DNA from: Multifurca ochricompacta
Taxonomy: Eukaryota > Basidiomycota > Agaricomycetes > Russulales > Russulaceae
Direction: 5' to 3'
DNA: 64,000 bases
Assembly: GCA_022496185.1 (NCBI GenBank)
Contig: WTXG01000053.1
Span: 124,001 to 188,000 of the forward strand
Below the pieces are notes generated by a model. The model saw only the letters and a list, made by a program, of their open reading frames with translations, searched no databases and had not been told where the DNA came from. How positions within the stretch are numbered: position 1 is the stretch's first letter; each line of letters opens with the position of its first letter. A program made the translations under genes and the position numbers. This document shows positions 1 to 10,129 of this stretch, piece after piece.

Positions 1-1173
1 ACGTGTTGAAGAAGGGGATTATGGGAATGCTCATGACGGGTCAAAGTGTACGCCTTATGGAGGATCAGGAAACAAATGAAAGAGTATTCGTCTATTGTCT
101 TATCCCATTCCGTGATAGATGGGGCTGCCTAGACACCGCGTGTCTGACCCGTTTTAGGGGAACAATAAATAACAATAAATAGCCCTCGCCTCACCCACCA
201 ATGCTTATAAATACACTGAAAAAAAAAAAAAAGAAATACAGAAACTGCACATTCTCACTCTCAATCAAAATGCCTATCAAGAAACAAGAAAGAAGAGCGA
301 GCCCTAAAAAACAAATTGTTAAATAAAAAATAAATTGTTTTCCTTAGCTAGGAACACAACGCTCACGTGACCATTGAAATTCGTCGCGTTGCCCGCCCAA
401 TTCAAAGCCATTGAATCCGACATACTCTGCTTTTCTGATGTTTTCCTATCCGACACATGGCCGTTCAGTTGGGCGTCCTGGTGGTCGTCACAGCAATGTC
501 AGTGAAAAGCTCTTCTTTCTTAGTGCAAGCGATAATTTACGTGCCCACTTCACCTATTCTTCCTGTGCTGCGCTGAGTTCGAATCCGTTCAATCCTCGAG
601 GGGGGGAACTTGCGACAACCTCGCAAAACGTGCCTTTTGTTCATAAAACATTTCCGCCTGTGCCTGCATCTAAAATCAATGCATTTCGTGTCACGAGTGA
701 GCGCCAGGGCGCTACATGCCCGTTCTTTCTCTTTGTCGTCCTCGCTACCTGCGACCACAGTATCGCACAAAGGCGCACTATCGCGGTTTGGACAATGCTT
801 TAAATGCGACCGCTTTCGCTAGCTCCTCTGTTCTGTCATTGCTTCACTATCTCTCCCCTTCACCCCTCCCCCCTCCAATAGTTTCCCTTTTGTGTACTTC
901 TCCTACGGATGCCTGCTAGTCCTCAGTCAAATGTTCCCGGCCGCGCGACGTCCTCAGATGCCCCTGTCCCATCATCCTCTTATTCCAGTATCCTTTTCCC
1001 CCGGGCTTTGAATATCCGGACTGTAGGGGAAGCCAAGCATCCTTGTCAAACCGGGTCTTTCAGCCATACGCGCCTGGGGCGTGAGATTGTGTGTTTCTTA
1101 TATTTCTTTAGTAGTATATCATCACCTTCTTAACCCACATTTTTAGATTGGAAAACGATCAGGCGCCCGCTTC
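1..1173. other. Gene-poor 5' edge with a possible 5'UTR intron
   Basis: No convincing coding region was found here; the open frames between 411 and 919 have no recognisable domain and overlap each other. An A-run lies near 219-231. A good intron signature lies at 1081-1146 (GTGAG donor, CTTAAC branch-like site, TTTTTAG acceptor) just before the zinc-finger start at 1174. It may be an intron in the 5' leader of that gene. The frame of the preceding short open stretch (909-1080) does not join the zinc-finger frame cleanly. Confidence 0.4.
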
Positions 1174-2081
1174 ATGCCAAGGATCTACGACTTTTCCGTA
1201 GACCATGATAATGTTTTATACGACCGGGCGTCCTCTGCCCGCAACACGCCGCCCTCAACTCTCATTAACGAGTCTTCCCTTTCGTCACTATCGTCCTCAG
1301 ACTCTTGGCTCGGGTCGCTGCCCATCTCTGGTCTTGAATTTTCAGAATTCGAGTCTTTCGGGTCCTACCTGTATGACCAGTTCAACGCCAAATCCGAAGC
1401 GTGGCCCATCTCCGAGGATTTTGTCTTGATTCTACCTCCCGCGCCACCCTTCTCATCTGACAATAATATTATCGACAATATATCCGAGGAAGTTGGGCCC
1501 ACACGTGAAAATGAGTTCGTACAACCTTCCTACTACACCCCTCCTACGCCAAGGGCAACACCACCTCCCTTTCAAGTTGCCACTGCCCTGTCCCCCACGC
1601 CGTCACTTTCGTCTTCAACACCTTCAACATTTTCCTCCTCTTCCCCTCCGTCTATCGTTGATGAAGATGCCACCAAGTCGGAGGAGGAAGACCCCGAGTA
1701 CATCCCTTCGTCGTGCAATCGCCCCAAGAAGCGTAACGCCAGTGCGTTGAGTGAGACACCCACGAAGAGACCGAAGATTTTGACGACTCCAGTTTCGTGC
1801 TCTAGCACCGATGCAGCCCGTTTCCCGTGCACGGTTCCCGGCTGCAAGCAGGTATGCAAGACCTTGGAGACTTGAAACGTCACGAGAACGTCCTCGCGCA
1901 CAAGCCGCCGTCATGGGAGTGCCGGCGCTGCCGCTATCAATTTACGCGCGAGGACGCTTTGAAGAGACACGCCAAGAACGTGCCAAACTGCGCGAGCGTG
2001 AAGGTTAAAGTAAGAGGCAAGGCTGCGTCTGCCAGGTCTCTATATCCAAGGGTTGGTGCTGGGGAGGTGAAGACGGCCTAA
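1174..2081 (+). CDS. C2H2 zinc-finger protein, tandem copy 1, one frameshift
   Basis: Predicted nuclear DNA-binding protein. A long Ser/Pro/Glu-rich low-complexity N-terminal part (about 200 residues) precedes two C2H2 fingers. Finger 1 starts CTVPGCKQ and continues, in another frame, as GDLKRHENVLAH; finger 2 is CRRCRYQFTREDALKRH. The first frame ends at a TGA inside finger 1 (about 1873). Adding one G at 1866-1867 would join the two halves into a normal finger, so this is a one-base loss or assembly error, not an intron: no GT-AG pair of usable length is present. It is followed on the same strand by two related genes, giving a tandem cluster. ATG 1174 was chosen as the first start of the long frame. 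The target DNA is unknown. Confidence 0.7.
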
Positions 2082-3552
2082 TGTTGATCCTTCTCCCCGA
2101 TTCTTATCAAGTTGTGTTCGGATAGCCAGACAGTCACTCATACCACTAGAATGATCGCTCACGTTTCTCCCCTCCTTCAATATCATACCCCAATCTCCTC
2201 ACTTTTTGTGCGTTGTCGTAGTGCCACGGATTATCACCGTTGTACCCTTTCGCCCTATGTCCTAATTAGCTATTGTTTAATATCTTGATAGATATCATGA
2301 TCATGATGTAGCATTTACTTCGCCTACAGTAGTCCTCATCCTTGTATCCTCGTACGATTATCAAGCGCCTGGAATGATTTGGAGATTCAGAGGGATTATA
2401 TATAATAAGTCCCTAATGGGTATTTGCCCTCCGTGGAAAGTCACAATTTAATTTGAAACCGATAAGGCCAACCAAACACACTTTCCATTTTATTAATGCT
2501 CAACCAAGAAACGGGCCAGAGACTGACAAGAGTAAGTAAAACCTACTGCCACGAACGAGATCGATAGCCGCTAGCTACTAGACTCAAGGTCTCTCTAAAA
2601 AGGGACCATTCAGCGGGAAGATAGATTTATCACAAACAAAACGCCTTAGGATTCACTGAACGATGGCCTCGGAAAGTATAAAACGCAACCCGGGGATACG
2701 TGGTGACCTTGGTTTGGAGCTTCAAAATTATATTATATATTGAGTCAGCGCCCAACAACACACCCCCTCTCCACTTTCCCTTTTCCCTTTCCCCTGCCCT
2801 CCCCCGGCCGCGGGCTGTTGAACTCAACAAGAGACGCTCTGCTCTGAACATCTAGCGCGGAAGAACCAATTCCATTCCATTCCATCCCATCCCATCCATC
2901 CCATCCCATCATCGCACAGAAGCACCGATCATCATCTCTCCTCCTCCGCTCGATAGGAAGGAAGAAGGAAGGACGAAAGGCGATGGCTGGTTGTGATTAT
3001 CTTATCAGGCGCTGGAGGAGGGAGGGGGAGCAGGTGCATGAAGAAAGCCACGAGGGCGAGCATGTGTGAACAGCAGCAGCATGACTTGTAGGGATGCCAC
3101 TAGTAAGCAACCAACAACCAACTACATGGCGCTTACCAAGCTCATACAAGATGGATCTCAAAAGGCCCGGTAAACTGGTAGTGTTTTACAACAACTTGGA
3201 ACGGGGTTAATCATGGTACTTCAATAGGACCCTGCAAGCGAGAACATGCCAAATAAAGTCTTGCTAATTGCGACCCAGGTAAATGATGGTCAATATAGGC
3301 GCGCGCTAAGCTGAGTTTCCGGCGCATAGTCACGCACGGTGATACGCAGATTGTGCGAGGCGAGGGAAGAAGAGGTGCCACACCGCGGGCGTACCTCCTT
3401 GAAAAGTTGATACAAAAACCTGAAGGGGGGATGAGATTTGCTTGGAACTGTGCCCATCAGTCACCCTTGCCAACTCTCACTTAGACGTCAATACCATCTA
3501 TCGGCAATCCTGACCACCCAGAAACAACCCACTCGCCACTTACGCGCAGAGG
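2082..3552. other. Intergenic region with short tandem repeat
   Basis: No gene was recognised. A degenerate CCATT/CCATC tandem repeat occupies about 2869-2914 and runs into a C/T-rich stretch. The segment probably holds the 3' end of zinc-finger gene 1 and the promoter of gene 2. Confidence 0.4.
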
Positions 3553-4580
3553 ATGAACCAAAACCATTTGTTTGACAGATTAGCAAATGACGAAGCCGGT
3601 ATCGTGTATAGCAGTGATATTCAAGTGAAGTTAACCGCCCCACAAGATGCGCAACATTATTATGAACCATCTTTTAATCACTCACCACCACAGAAATTCA
3701 TCTCGTATGACATGTTGATGGGCCCTACCACTACTGAGCAATACTACATCCCATCAAACACCAATCCATCGCATATGATGATAGGGGATCTTTGGCCTGG
3801 AAACGTGAGTTCATACTCCACGCTCGGCCAGGATATCTGTCTTTCGCAAAACTCTCAAGAAATATCTCTCGAAGCAGAAGACGCGTCCTGGATGAATGAG
3901 GTGCAAAACTCAGTCCCAGGGCACTCGTCGAAAGATACCTATACCCACAGTGGTCTGTCTGAATCATATGGGAGCACGATCGTGTATCAGGAACAAGACG
4001 ACATACCCTCTCCTCAATTCGCTTGTCGTCGCGCGAAGACACTCTATACATTATCCGACGCCCCGGTGCGCACTTCGCCGCCCGACGGCTATCCGGCATC
4101 ACTCTCATCCGAATTCCCACTGTACCTCACCTCCTACTTCTTGAAACCCGCGTCATCCGTCTCGCAGGAGCTTTTAATCAAGGAGGAGAAGGGCTGGAAC
4201 ACGAGTCCTCGACCTCTGTTGATTTCAGTTGGAACGATTTCCCGAACCCCCCGAAGAATTCAAACCAGCCCCCAACACCTCTGAGGGTCTTTGGAGAGCA
4301 CGTCGTCGGGAGGGAGAGATCCACCTGCACTTTGCGGAGCGTACAGACGCGGTCCGGAGAAGTATACGCCGAGTACGAGTCGTATACTACGGACGGTGCA
4401 AGCTGTCATTGGGTGTGTCAGTGCGGCTCGACTTTTGTGCGCGACAGCGACTGGGAGAGACACGCAATGCACTCATTGTCGCACAGTGCTGGAGGCGGGT
4501 TTGACTGCAATCTTTGCGATATCTCTTTTACGCGATCGGATGCTCTGTTCCGTCACCGTAGGAAGAAACACCGCAATTAA
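3553..4580 (+). CDS. C2H2 zinc-finger protein, tandem copy 2
   Basis: Second member of the zinc-finger cluster, a predicted nuclear regulator. Proposed exons are 3553-4121 and 4229-4580. The 107-bp intron (GTACCT donor, TTTCAG acceptor) is the choice that joins the open N-terminal frame to the finger frame; another splice is possible. The N-terminal half is Ser/Pro/Tyr-rich without a known domain. The C-terminus has a canonical finger (CNLCDISFTRSDALFRH). An upstream finger (VCQCGSTFVRDSDWERH) has only one residue between its two cysteines instead of two to four. Finger 2 shares the pattern R-x-DAL-x-RH with the genes on both sides, suggesting local duplication. Confidence 0.65.
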
Positions 4581-4960
4581 TTTTGCCCTTGCACTTATAA
4601 TTACCCGTGTCTATTCCTTGATGAGAAGATCATTCCATTCCCTGAAGGATTTAAATGAAACAGACATTAGTAGTAGTAGTAGCAGCAGTATTCATGCACT
4701 GCCTTAACTCCTCCCTAACGCGGAAAGAGGGCCAAAGCACGTATAGCCCATGGCCTCGTGTTCCCCACGCCAGGCTGTTTCGATGACTACTTGCCTTTCT
4801 TGGACGATAAGACTTCCGTATATGGAAGGAAGGAATAACGACATTCGACATCGACGAATGAAGCGAGGGAACGGAAGATTGGGACGTCGAAAGATGACAG
4901 GAACCTTGAACCGCTTTCCAAAGGCCAAAGCACACACAGCTAGAGACAGAGAAATAAAAG

Positions 4961-5846
4961 ATGGCGTCGAAAGGGCAAACCTCCTCCCAGTGTACTCTTT
5001 CTTCCAAATTCTCCGCTCACTTCACTCGAAGCAGTCAGCGTATTCGGTGAGTAGCGATTCCCGTTTAAAAACAAACAAACAATAAAAAAAGATTGTTAAC
5101 TTGTGTTCTGTGTAGTGCATGTCGGTTGAAGGAACGTCATACACGACCAACAACAAACGACAACGGAGCCATATGAGCATGTCAATAACATTTTATGGGG
5201 CAGTGCACTACCTTCTCATAACATTCATGAGTACATACCCCCACCCGATGTGAGTGACAGAGCGGGCGGACATGAACGTTAACACTAACGTGCTATAGGA
5301 CCCATTCAACATGTTTCTCGACGTTTATCATACGAATCTTAACTCGGACGCGCACAGCGAACCACTAATCGCGCACAACGATGCAGATTTGGTCGATATC
5401 CGTGAGTTTCGGTCAATCAGAGCCTGGTACCCACATCGCTACCAACCTCGATCCAGACCGAGTTATTGTTCTCCGGTACCACATTGGATGGGGATGATGA
5501 GATGGATGGCCAAGCAACTTGGGGGGGAGGATTCTTCTCAGCATCATCATTATCATCGACTTTCGAGGTACCACCACTTGAAACCCCTGAACCAGCAGCG
5601 AACACCAGCGACTTTGCGAAGTTGCAGATGGAGCAAAAGAGGTCGAAGAGGAGAGAGGAAAGTGGGGTTTGTGACTTGTGTAATCGATGGTTCAGTCGCA
5701 AGAGCGACGTCAAACGACACAAGAACACGGCCCATGCAAAGGAAGTGCACCCATGCTCACTTTGCAACGTGGTCTGTAGCCGCAGCGACGCGCTGTACAG
5801 ACACATAAGGGATCAACATCAATCAGCTTATTGGGGTGAGGAGTGA
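4961..5846 (+). CDS. C2H2 zinc-finger protein, tandem copy 3
   Basis: Third member of the cluster. Exons read as 4961-5046, 5132-5249, 5299-about 5391/5401 and about 5457/5542-5846. The first two introns have good sites (GTGAGT donors; CTAAC branch before the acceptor at 5298). The third is ambiguous: either a weak donor at 5392 with acceptor 5456, or the strong GTGAGT at 5402 with acceptor 5541. Two C-terminal fingers are present, CDLCNRWFSRKSDVKRH and CSLCNVVCSRSDALYRH; in the second the usual aromatic residue is Cys. The N-terminus (MASKGQTSS) has no known domain. Likely a DNA-binding protein; target unknown. Confidence 0.6.
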
Positions 5847-6203
5847 TGAATCCGTGGGTATGGGGACACCACTTTTGTTGTATTCGATTATGTAATGATT
5901 CGCACGGACTATAATATACAATATTTTTACAATTAAACAACAAACAGACCCTGAGTTGAGTTGAGAGAGAGAGGTAAGGGCATCAGACAGATGCTCCGTC
6001 GTCAACCCAGGCACTGGCATTATATCACAATAATCCAAGGCGCCTCGTAATCCCCTCTGCACCCCCCACCATGAGCAGCACTACAAGTACTTGGGCGTAC
6101 TAACAGCGCGACCACGGACATAAATGACAAACTGTAGAGAACAACAGAAGCCCCACTTGATCTTTCAACCAACATGTCCATGGCCCTTGACCAGGGGGTC
6201 TAC
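5847..6203. other. Short intergenic gap between convergent genes
   Basis: Lies between the 3' end of zinc-finger gene 3 (plus) and the 3' end of the KIAA1143-like gene (minus). It should hold two 3' ends; nothing else was seen. Confidence 0.4.
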
Positions 6204-6974
6204 TCATGCATCATCCACGAAGGATAGGCCCACCTTGGGTTTCTTCTTCGTTTTGTGTTTCTGTGCTGGCGCGTTGACAAAATGGGAATGAGAATCCTCC
6301 CCTCCTTCTCCTCCTCCCCCCCCTGGGCACGACCATCACCAACGGCCTTCCGCTTCTTCACCGTCTTCACCGCCGTCGTCGATCTGGAGGAGAAAGGCGG
6401 ACCGGAAGAAAATGAGAGGCTCTTCTTTTCCTCAGTGATGGCCTCCTTCCGCTTCTTTGATTTCGAGTCCTTGGTGTTATCATCATCGTCATCTAACGAT
6501 GACGATGGCAATACTGCCGCGGCAGGATCAGGCAACGGAGGTAGACCCTTGGCTTAGATAGCAGGTGGGGAGGGGGAGGGGGGGGGAGGCACATGAGTTT
6601 TGAAATGAAAAAGGGTTTGAAGATACACCCAATGCAGTTTCACCACTTTTTATGGCTAGCTCACCTTTACGTTTCTCGTTCCCTACCTCCCACGCGCTTA
6701 GGTGTTTACCTTCCTTTAATATAACTACCTGCGGTGCTTCATCGCCTCCATCCTCATCCTCACTCCCGGGGTCATCCGCGGGACGCTCTGGGATCGCAGG
6801 CCGACGGGGAATAGGTGGCCTCCCAGAACCGTCGTCCTCGAATTCCGGGTTTTCGTCGCTATCCTCGTCCGGAATCCCAGAGACGCGGCTCTGTAATTTG
6901 CGTAAGAATGCAGGTGTTTGTTGACTGTAAGTGAGACGTGAAGACAGTTGGTGTTTCGTTGGCTCTCTCGGCAT
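6204..6974 (-). CDS. KIAA1143/DUF4604-like acidic nuclear protein
   Basis: Small highly charged protein of unknown biochemical role, conserved from fungi to animals. Exon 1 (6974-6665) starts MPREPTKHQ and carries the family marks PAFLRKL, a very acidic linker and the APQVVILKEGKHLSAWEV block. The second exon (6552-6340) is Lys/Asp/Ser-rich. The expected Lys-rich tail ending GLSFVDDA lies in another frame at 6265-6204. A 74-bp intron (6339-6266) joins it; a one-base change in the nearby G-run is the alternative. The first intron is 6664-6553. Start ATG 6974 was preferred over the longer frame because the homologous region begins there. Confidence 0.7.
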
Positions 6975-7208
6975 CGACTGCAAGTTTGAGACTACGCGGA
7001 TATCACGGCCCGGGCGAATAACTTTCCACCAAGTGATACTTAAGACAATCTTATAATCTTATTGATAATCTTATTGACATCTACTTGACTGCAATTTCAA
7101 TTCTTCCTCTTCTCCTTTGCCAATGTTTTTAAAGTGAAAGTTTCTTGATCTCGGCGATAATCGCTACGGGACGGGTCAATGACGATACATTTTCAAGTTT
7201 GCGATCAA

Positions 7209-9663
7209 TCACGTACACTGCGGGTCAAGCCCTTGGTGAGGGATTTGCTCTTGCAACCCACCGCATCCTAATGTATATTCTGTACGCGCTAAGAAATCAC
7301 GAGGGAAACTAATACACACCCTCTTTGTTTGTGCCCATATAGCTATATTTAGGCATGAGCCGACGTTCAAGGAGCCAGGTGCCGAACCGTGAGCCAAGCT
7401 GTGAGGAGAATAAGATCTATGCGAATGGAAGGACCAGGAAATGAGTGGCACATACCCCAGTCTTCCGACTGAGCGACTCAACAACGAGCACAAACGGGCT
7501 TAAGCCGATCTTTCTAATTGTCTGCGTGTGATGTGTTAGTGAATAGACATCCGCCTGATGTGGGTCAATGTGCACCTGCTCGTCTACAAGATTAAGTGTG
7601 GGTTTGTTGACAATGCCCACGTCCAATCCTTCCTGACGTACGCGCAGTACCGCATCGTAGCTGCGATACAGCATGTCGCCAAACGAGACGACATATCCAT
7701 CTTTACCCTCGAGAATGACCTCATCTTTACCGGAAACGAATTCGTAACCCCCGTCGAAAAGCCGCTCATTCGAGTTAGGCTTGAGTAGGAACGGCACCTT
7801 GCGCGCGTGGAAAAAATGAAGCGTATACCACGTTGGAAGAAAACACGCCTGACGATCGCGTCCATCTGCAGTGCATCCGCAGGGAAGTAGAGCCACGACT
7901 GCACATCGTCGAGGCCATTATCGGCAAAAAACGAGTTGATGCCAAAGTGACAAGTGTTGTCCGCCATTTCGTCGACTATAAGACGTTATCGAAAGCGCAC
8001 ACTGACTGGTGGTACAAGATTACGCACCGCCAGAGTGTGAGAAATGGCAAAGCACGTTGCAGTTATTCAGACGCGCCATTGTAATTTCAGAAATGACCAT
8101 CTCGAGAAGGCAGAGAATGTCGAGAAAACGCCGAATTTGTCAGGCTCGAAGCCAAAGCCTGCTGCAGCGGAGAAGTTTCCGCGTTCCATAATTCCAGAGG
8201 GAACAAACACATCGGGATGCTTCTGGTGGATGATTTTCAACCCAGTCGAACCTTCAAGATCGCCTACATAGTTAATGTCAATACCGGAGATCAATTCCAG
8301 TTTAAAGACAAGACAGACTAACTATCAATGACCATAACCGTCCTTGCGGCCTCTTCTTTGGATAGACCATCAAGTACACGGCACACAGATTCGCCAAATA
8401 CAGTTCTATTGGCGCCGGTCTCACGCGTCGAGCCGACGTACAGGTATGGAACCGAGGTTGGTTCGATGTTCAAGATGCTCTCGATTGCATTATACTTCTC
8501 CGTGGAGTATCCGCGATTCTTGAAATAGGTAAGTGCGCCCTCGACGGGGATCACGTCGTGGCCGTGCGGACTTCCCTGGATACCCGGGACACCGGGAGCC
8601 ATGATGCGCTTAGACACAACTGTTTGAGAGTATAAGGGAAGGCTATTTAGGAGAGTAAAGAAGGGAAATAACCCACTAGCTGCAGGGCCATCGTGGGTGA
8701 TCGCCTTTGCAAATCCACCCCAAAGGGCGTCGATATCTTCACCCTGGACGGTGATTACCTCGAGACCATGGCCGGCGAGCGTCTTTTGCAAGTCATAGCC
8801 TTTGAGATATTCGGAAGGGTGCCCAGAAATCGTGACGTCATTGTCATCAATAATGATCTTTACGTTCAGGTTTTGCGCAACCGCTAGACGAGCAGCCTCG
8901 GCGTCATTCCCTTCCTGCTGTGAGCCGTCCGACCCGAGGCAGAAGACAGTCTTGTCGCGGTTGGCAAGGGCGACACCATTGATTAAGGGCCACATGTGCC
9001 CGAGGCGTCCAGAAGAGAATTTGACGCCCGGCGTGAGGCCAAGCTCGGGGTGACCGGGTAGCTTTGAATTAGCTTCGCGATAATGCAAAAGATGCTCCGC
9101 GGGGAGGCTCCCTTCCAGCGCGGAGAGGAGGTACTGCGTTGCAACACGGTGGCCTGAGTTGGTATATTAGAGGTAAAAAGGGTGACTATGATGTGAGAAA
9201 TATTAACGAACCAGCTTCGTCGAAGACGATGGGGTAATACTTGTCGGATGCTTCGAATAGGGAGAGAAGGATGCACAGTTCCGGAACAGTGTCATAGGCA
9301 CCGCCTATAAGTGGGAAGAAGGGGGGGTTAAGGAGACCCGATAACGTGACAAATCCTCGAAACACGGGAAAATCAGGGGTATTGCGGGAAGTGTTAAAGG
9401 TGAAGATGAAACGACAGGATGAACTGACCAGTGTGTCCGCTGACACCACGGGCGGCACCAGTTGAGGTGAAAAGGACGATTGCATCACGTAGAAGTAGGA
9501 TATTATCCTTCAGTAGATCCCTTTGCTCGTCAGTGAGCTTCGGGTTGGAAGGATCAAGTTTGAGCCTGTACACGAAGTCAGTCTAAACCCCCCAGGAAAA
9601 GTATTCTCACAACTTTTTGAACTTGGTGAGATCTATGGGAAACTTGACCTCTGCACCTGACAT
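7209..9663 (-). CDS. Transketolase-like thiamine-diphosphate enzyme
   Basis: Predicted two-carbon ketol transferase of the transketolase family; the exact substrate is not clear and a dihydroxyacetone-synthase-like role is possible. Ten exons, from the transcript start: 9663-9611, 9565-about 9430, 9304-9212, 9153-8677, 8619-about 8332, 8263-8028, 7975-7576, 7521-7456, 7398-7320, 7267-7209. Visible parts: an N-terminal GHTGGAYDT loop; the TPP/metal motif GSDG followed by DDNDVTISG; a pyrimidine-domain block (DNTCHFGIN, FADNGL); and a C-terminal GLGSRFGTW domain ending LDPQCT. Two one-base losses interrupt conserved blocks, near 8106 (FSAF/LEMVISE) and near 7801 (FSTR/VPFLL). All other junctions keep frame. 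It is head-to-head with homogentisate dioxygenase, 466 bp apart. Confidence 0.8.
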
Positions 9664-10129
9664 GATTTTAGAATAGAATGATGAGAATCAATAACCGCTC
9701 TCGCTCACTCGCTCACTCACATAGATAGATAGCCCCAGGTGGCGATCTTATGATGTCATGGTCGTGGGTCGTGGTCATTAACAGCCGGCCCGACCCGGCC
9801 CGGTCAGGTAGGTTCAAATCAAAAACAACTGTTCGCGCTTCGCTCTCGCTTCAAGTAGAACCTGATCGATCAGGTAATAATATAATATAAATGATCTATT
9901 GCACCCGCTACCGCTTCACCTCAGGAATCTTGGGCTGTTTCAGACGTTTCTTCTCAGGGCTTTCGGTACTGGTGCCCATTTGGGGAAAGGTACCCTTCGC
10001 CTAATCAGCCTCCGATCACGCATTCATCGTTCCTGCGCGGTGCATTGGGGGGGTCGAATGCTTCTTCTCAGATATATATTTATCTCCTCAACCTGTCTTG
10101 TCAGTTAGTTACAACCCCTGATTTCTGAC
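9664..10129. promoter_or_regulatory. Shared divergent promoter region
   Basis: A 466-bp gap separates the start codons of the transketolase-like gene (minus) and homogentisate dioxygenase (plus), so both promoters must lie here. It contains a GC-rich GGCCCGACCCGGCCCGG stretch near 9786 and an AT-rich TATA-like stretch near 9873. No specific factor site can be named. Confidence 0.4.

Noticed and set aside
560..600. GAGTTCGAATCC, resembling a tRNA B-box
   Set aside because: No A-box at the right distance and no cloverleaf could be drawn around it.
411..919. Overlapping open frames in the left edge as possible genes
   Set aside because: No domain, composition unlike the neighbouring genes, mutually overlapping in different frames, no supporting splice structure.
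6266..6339. A frameshift in the KIAA1143-like gene at the G-run
   Set aside because: A 74-bp intron joins the expected tail in frame, so an indel is not needed, though it is not excluded.
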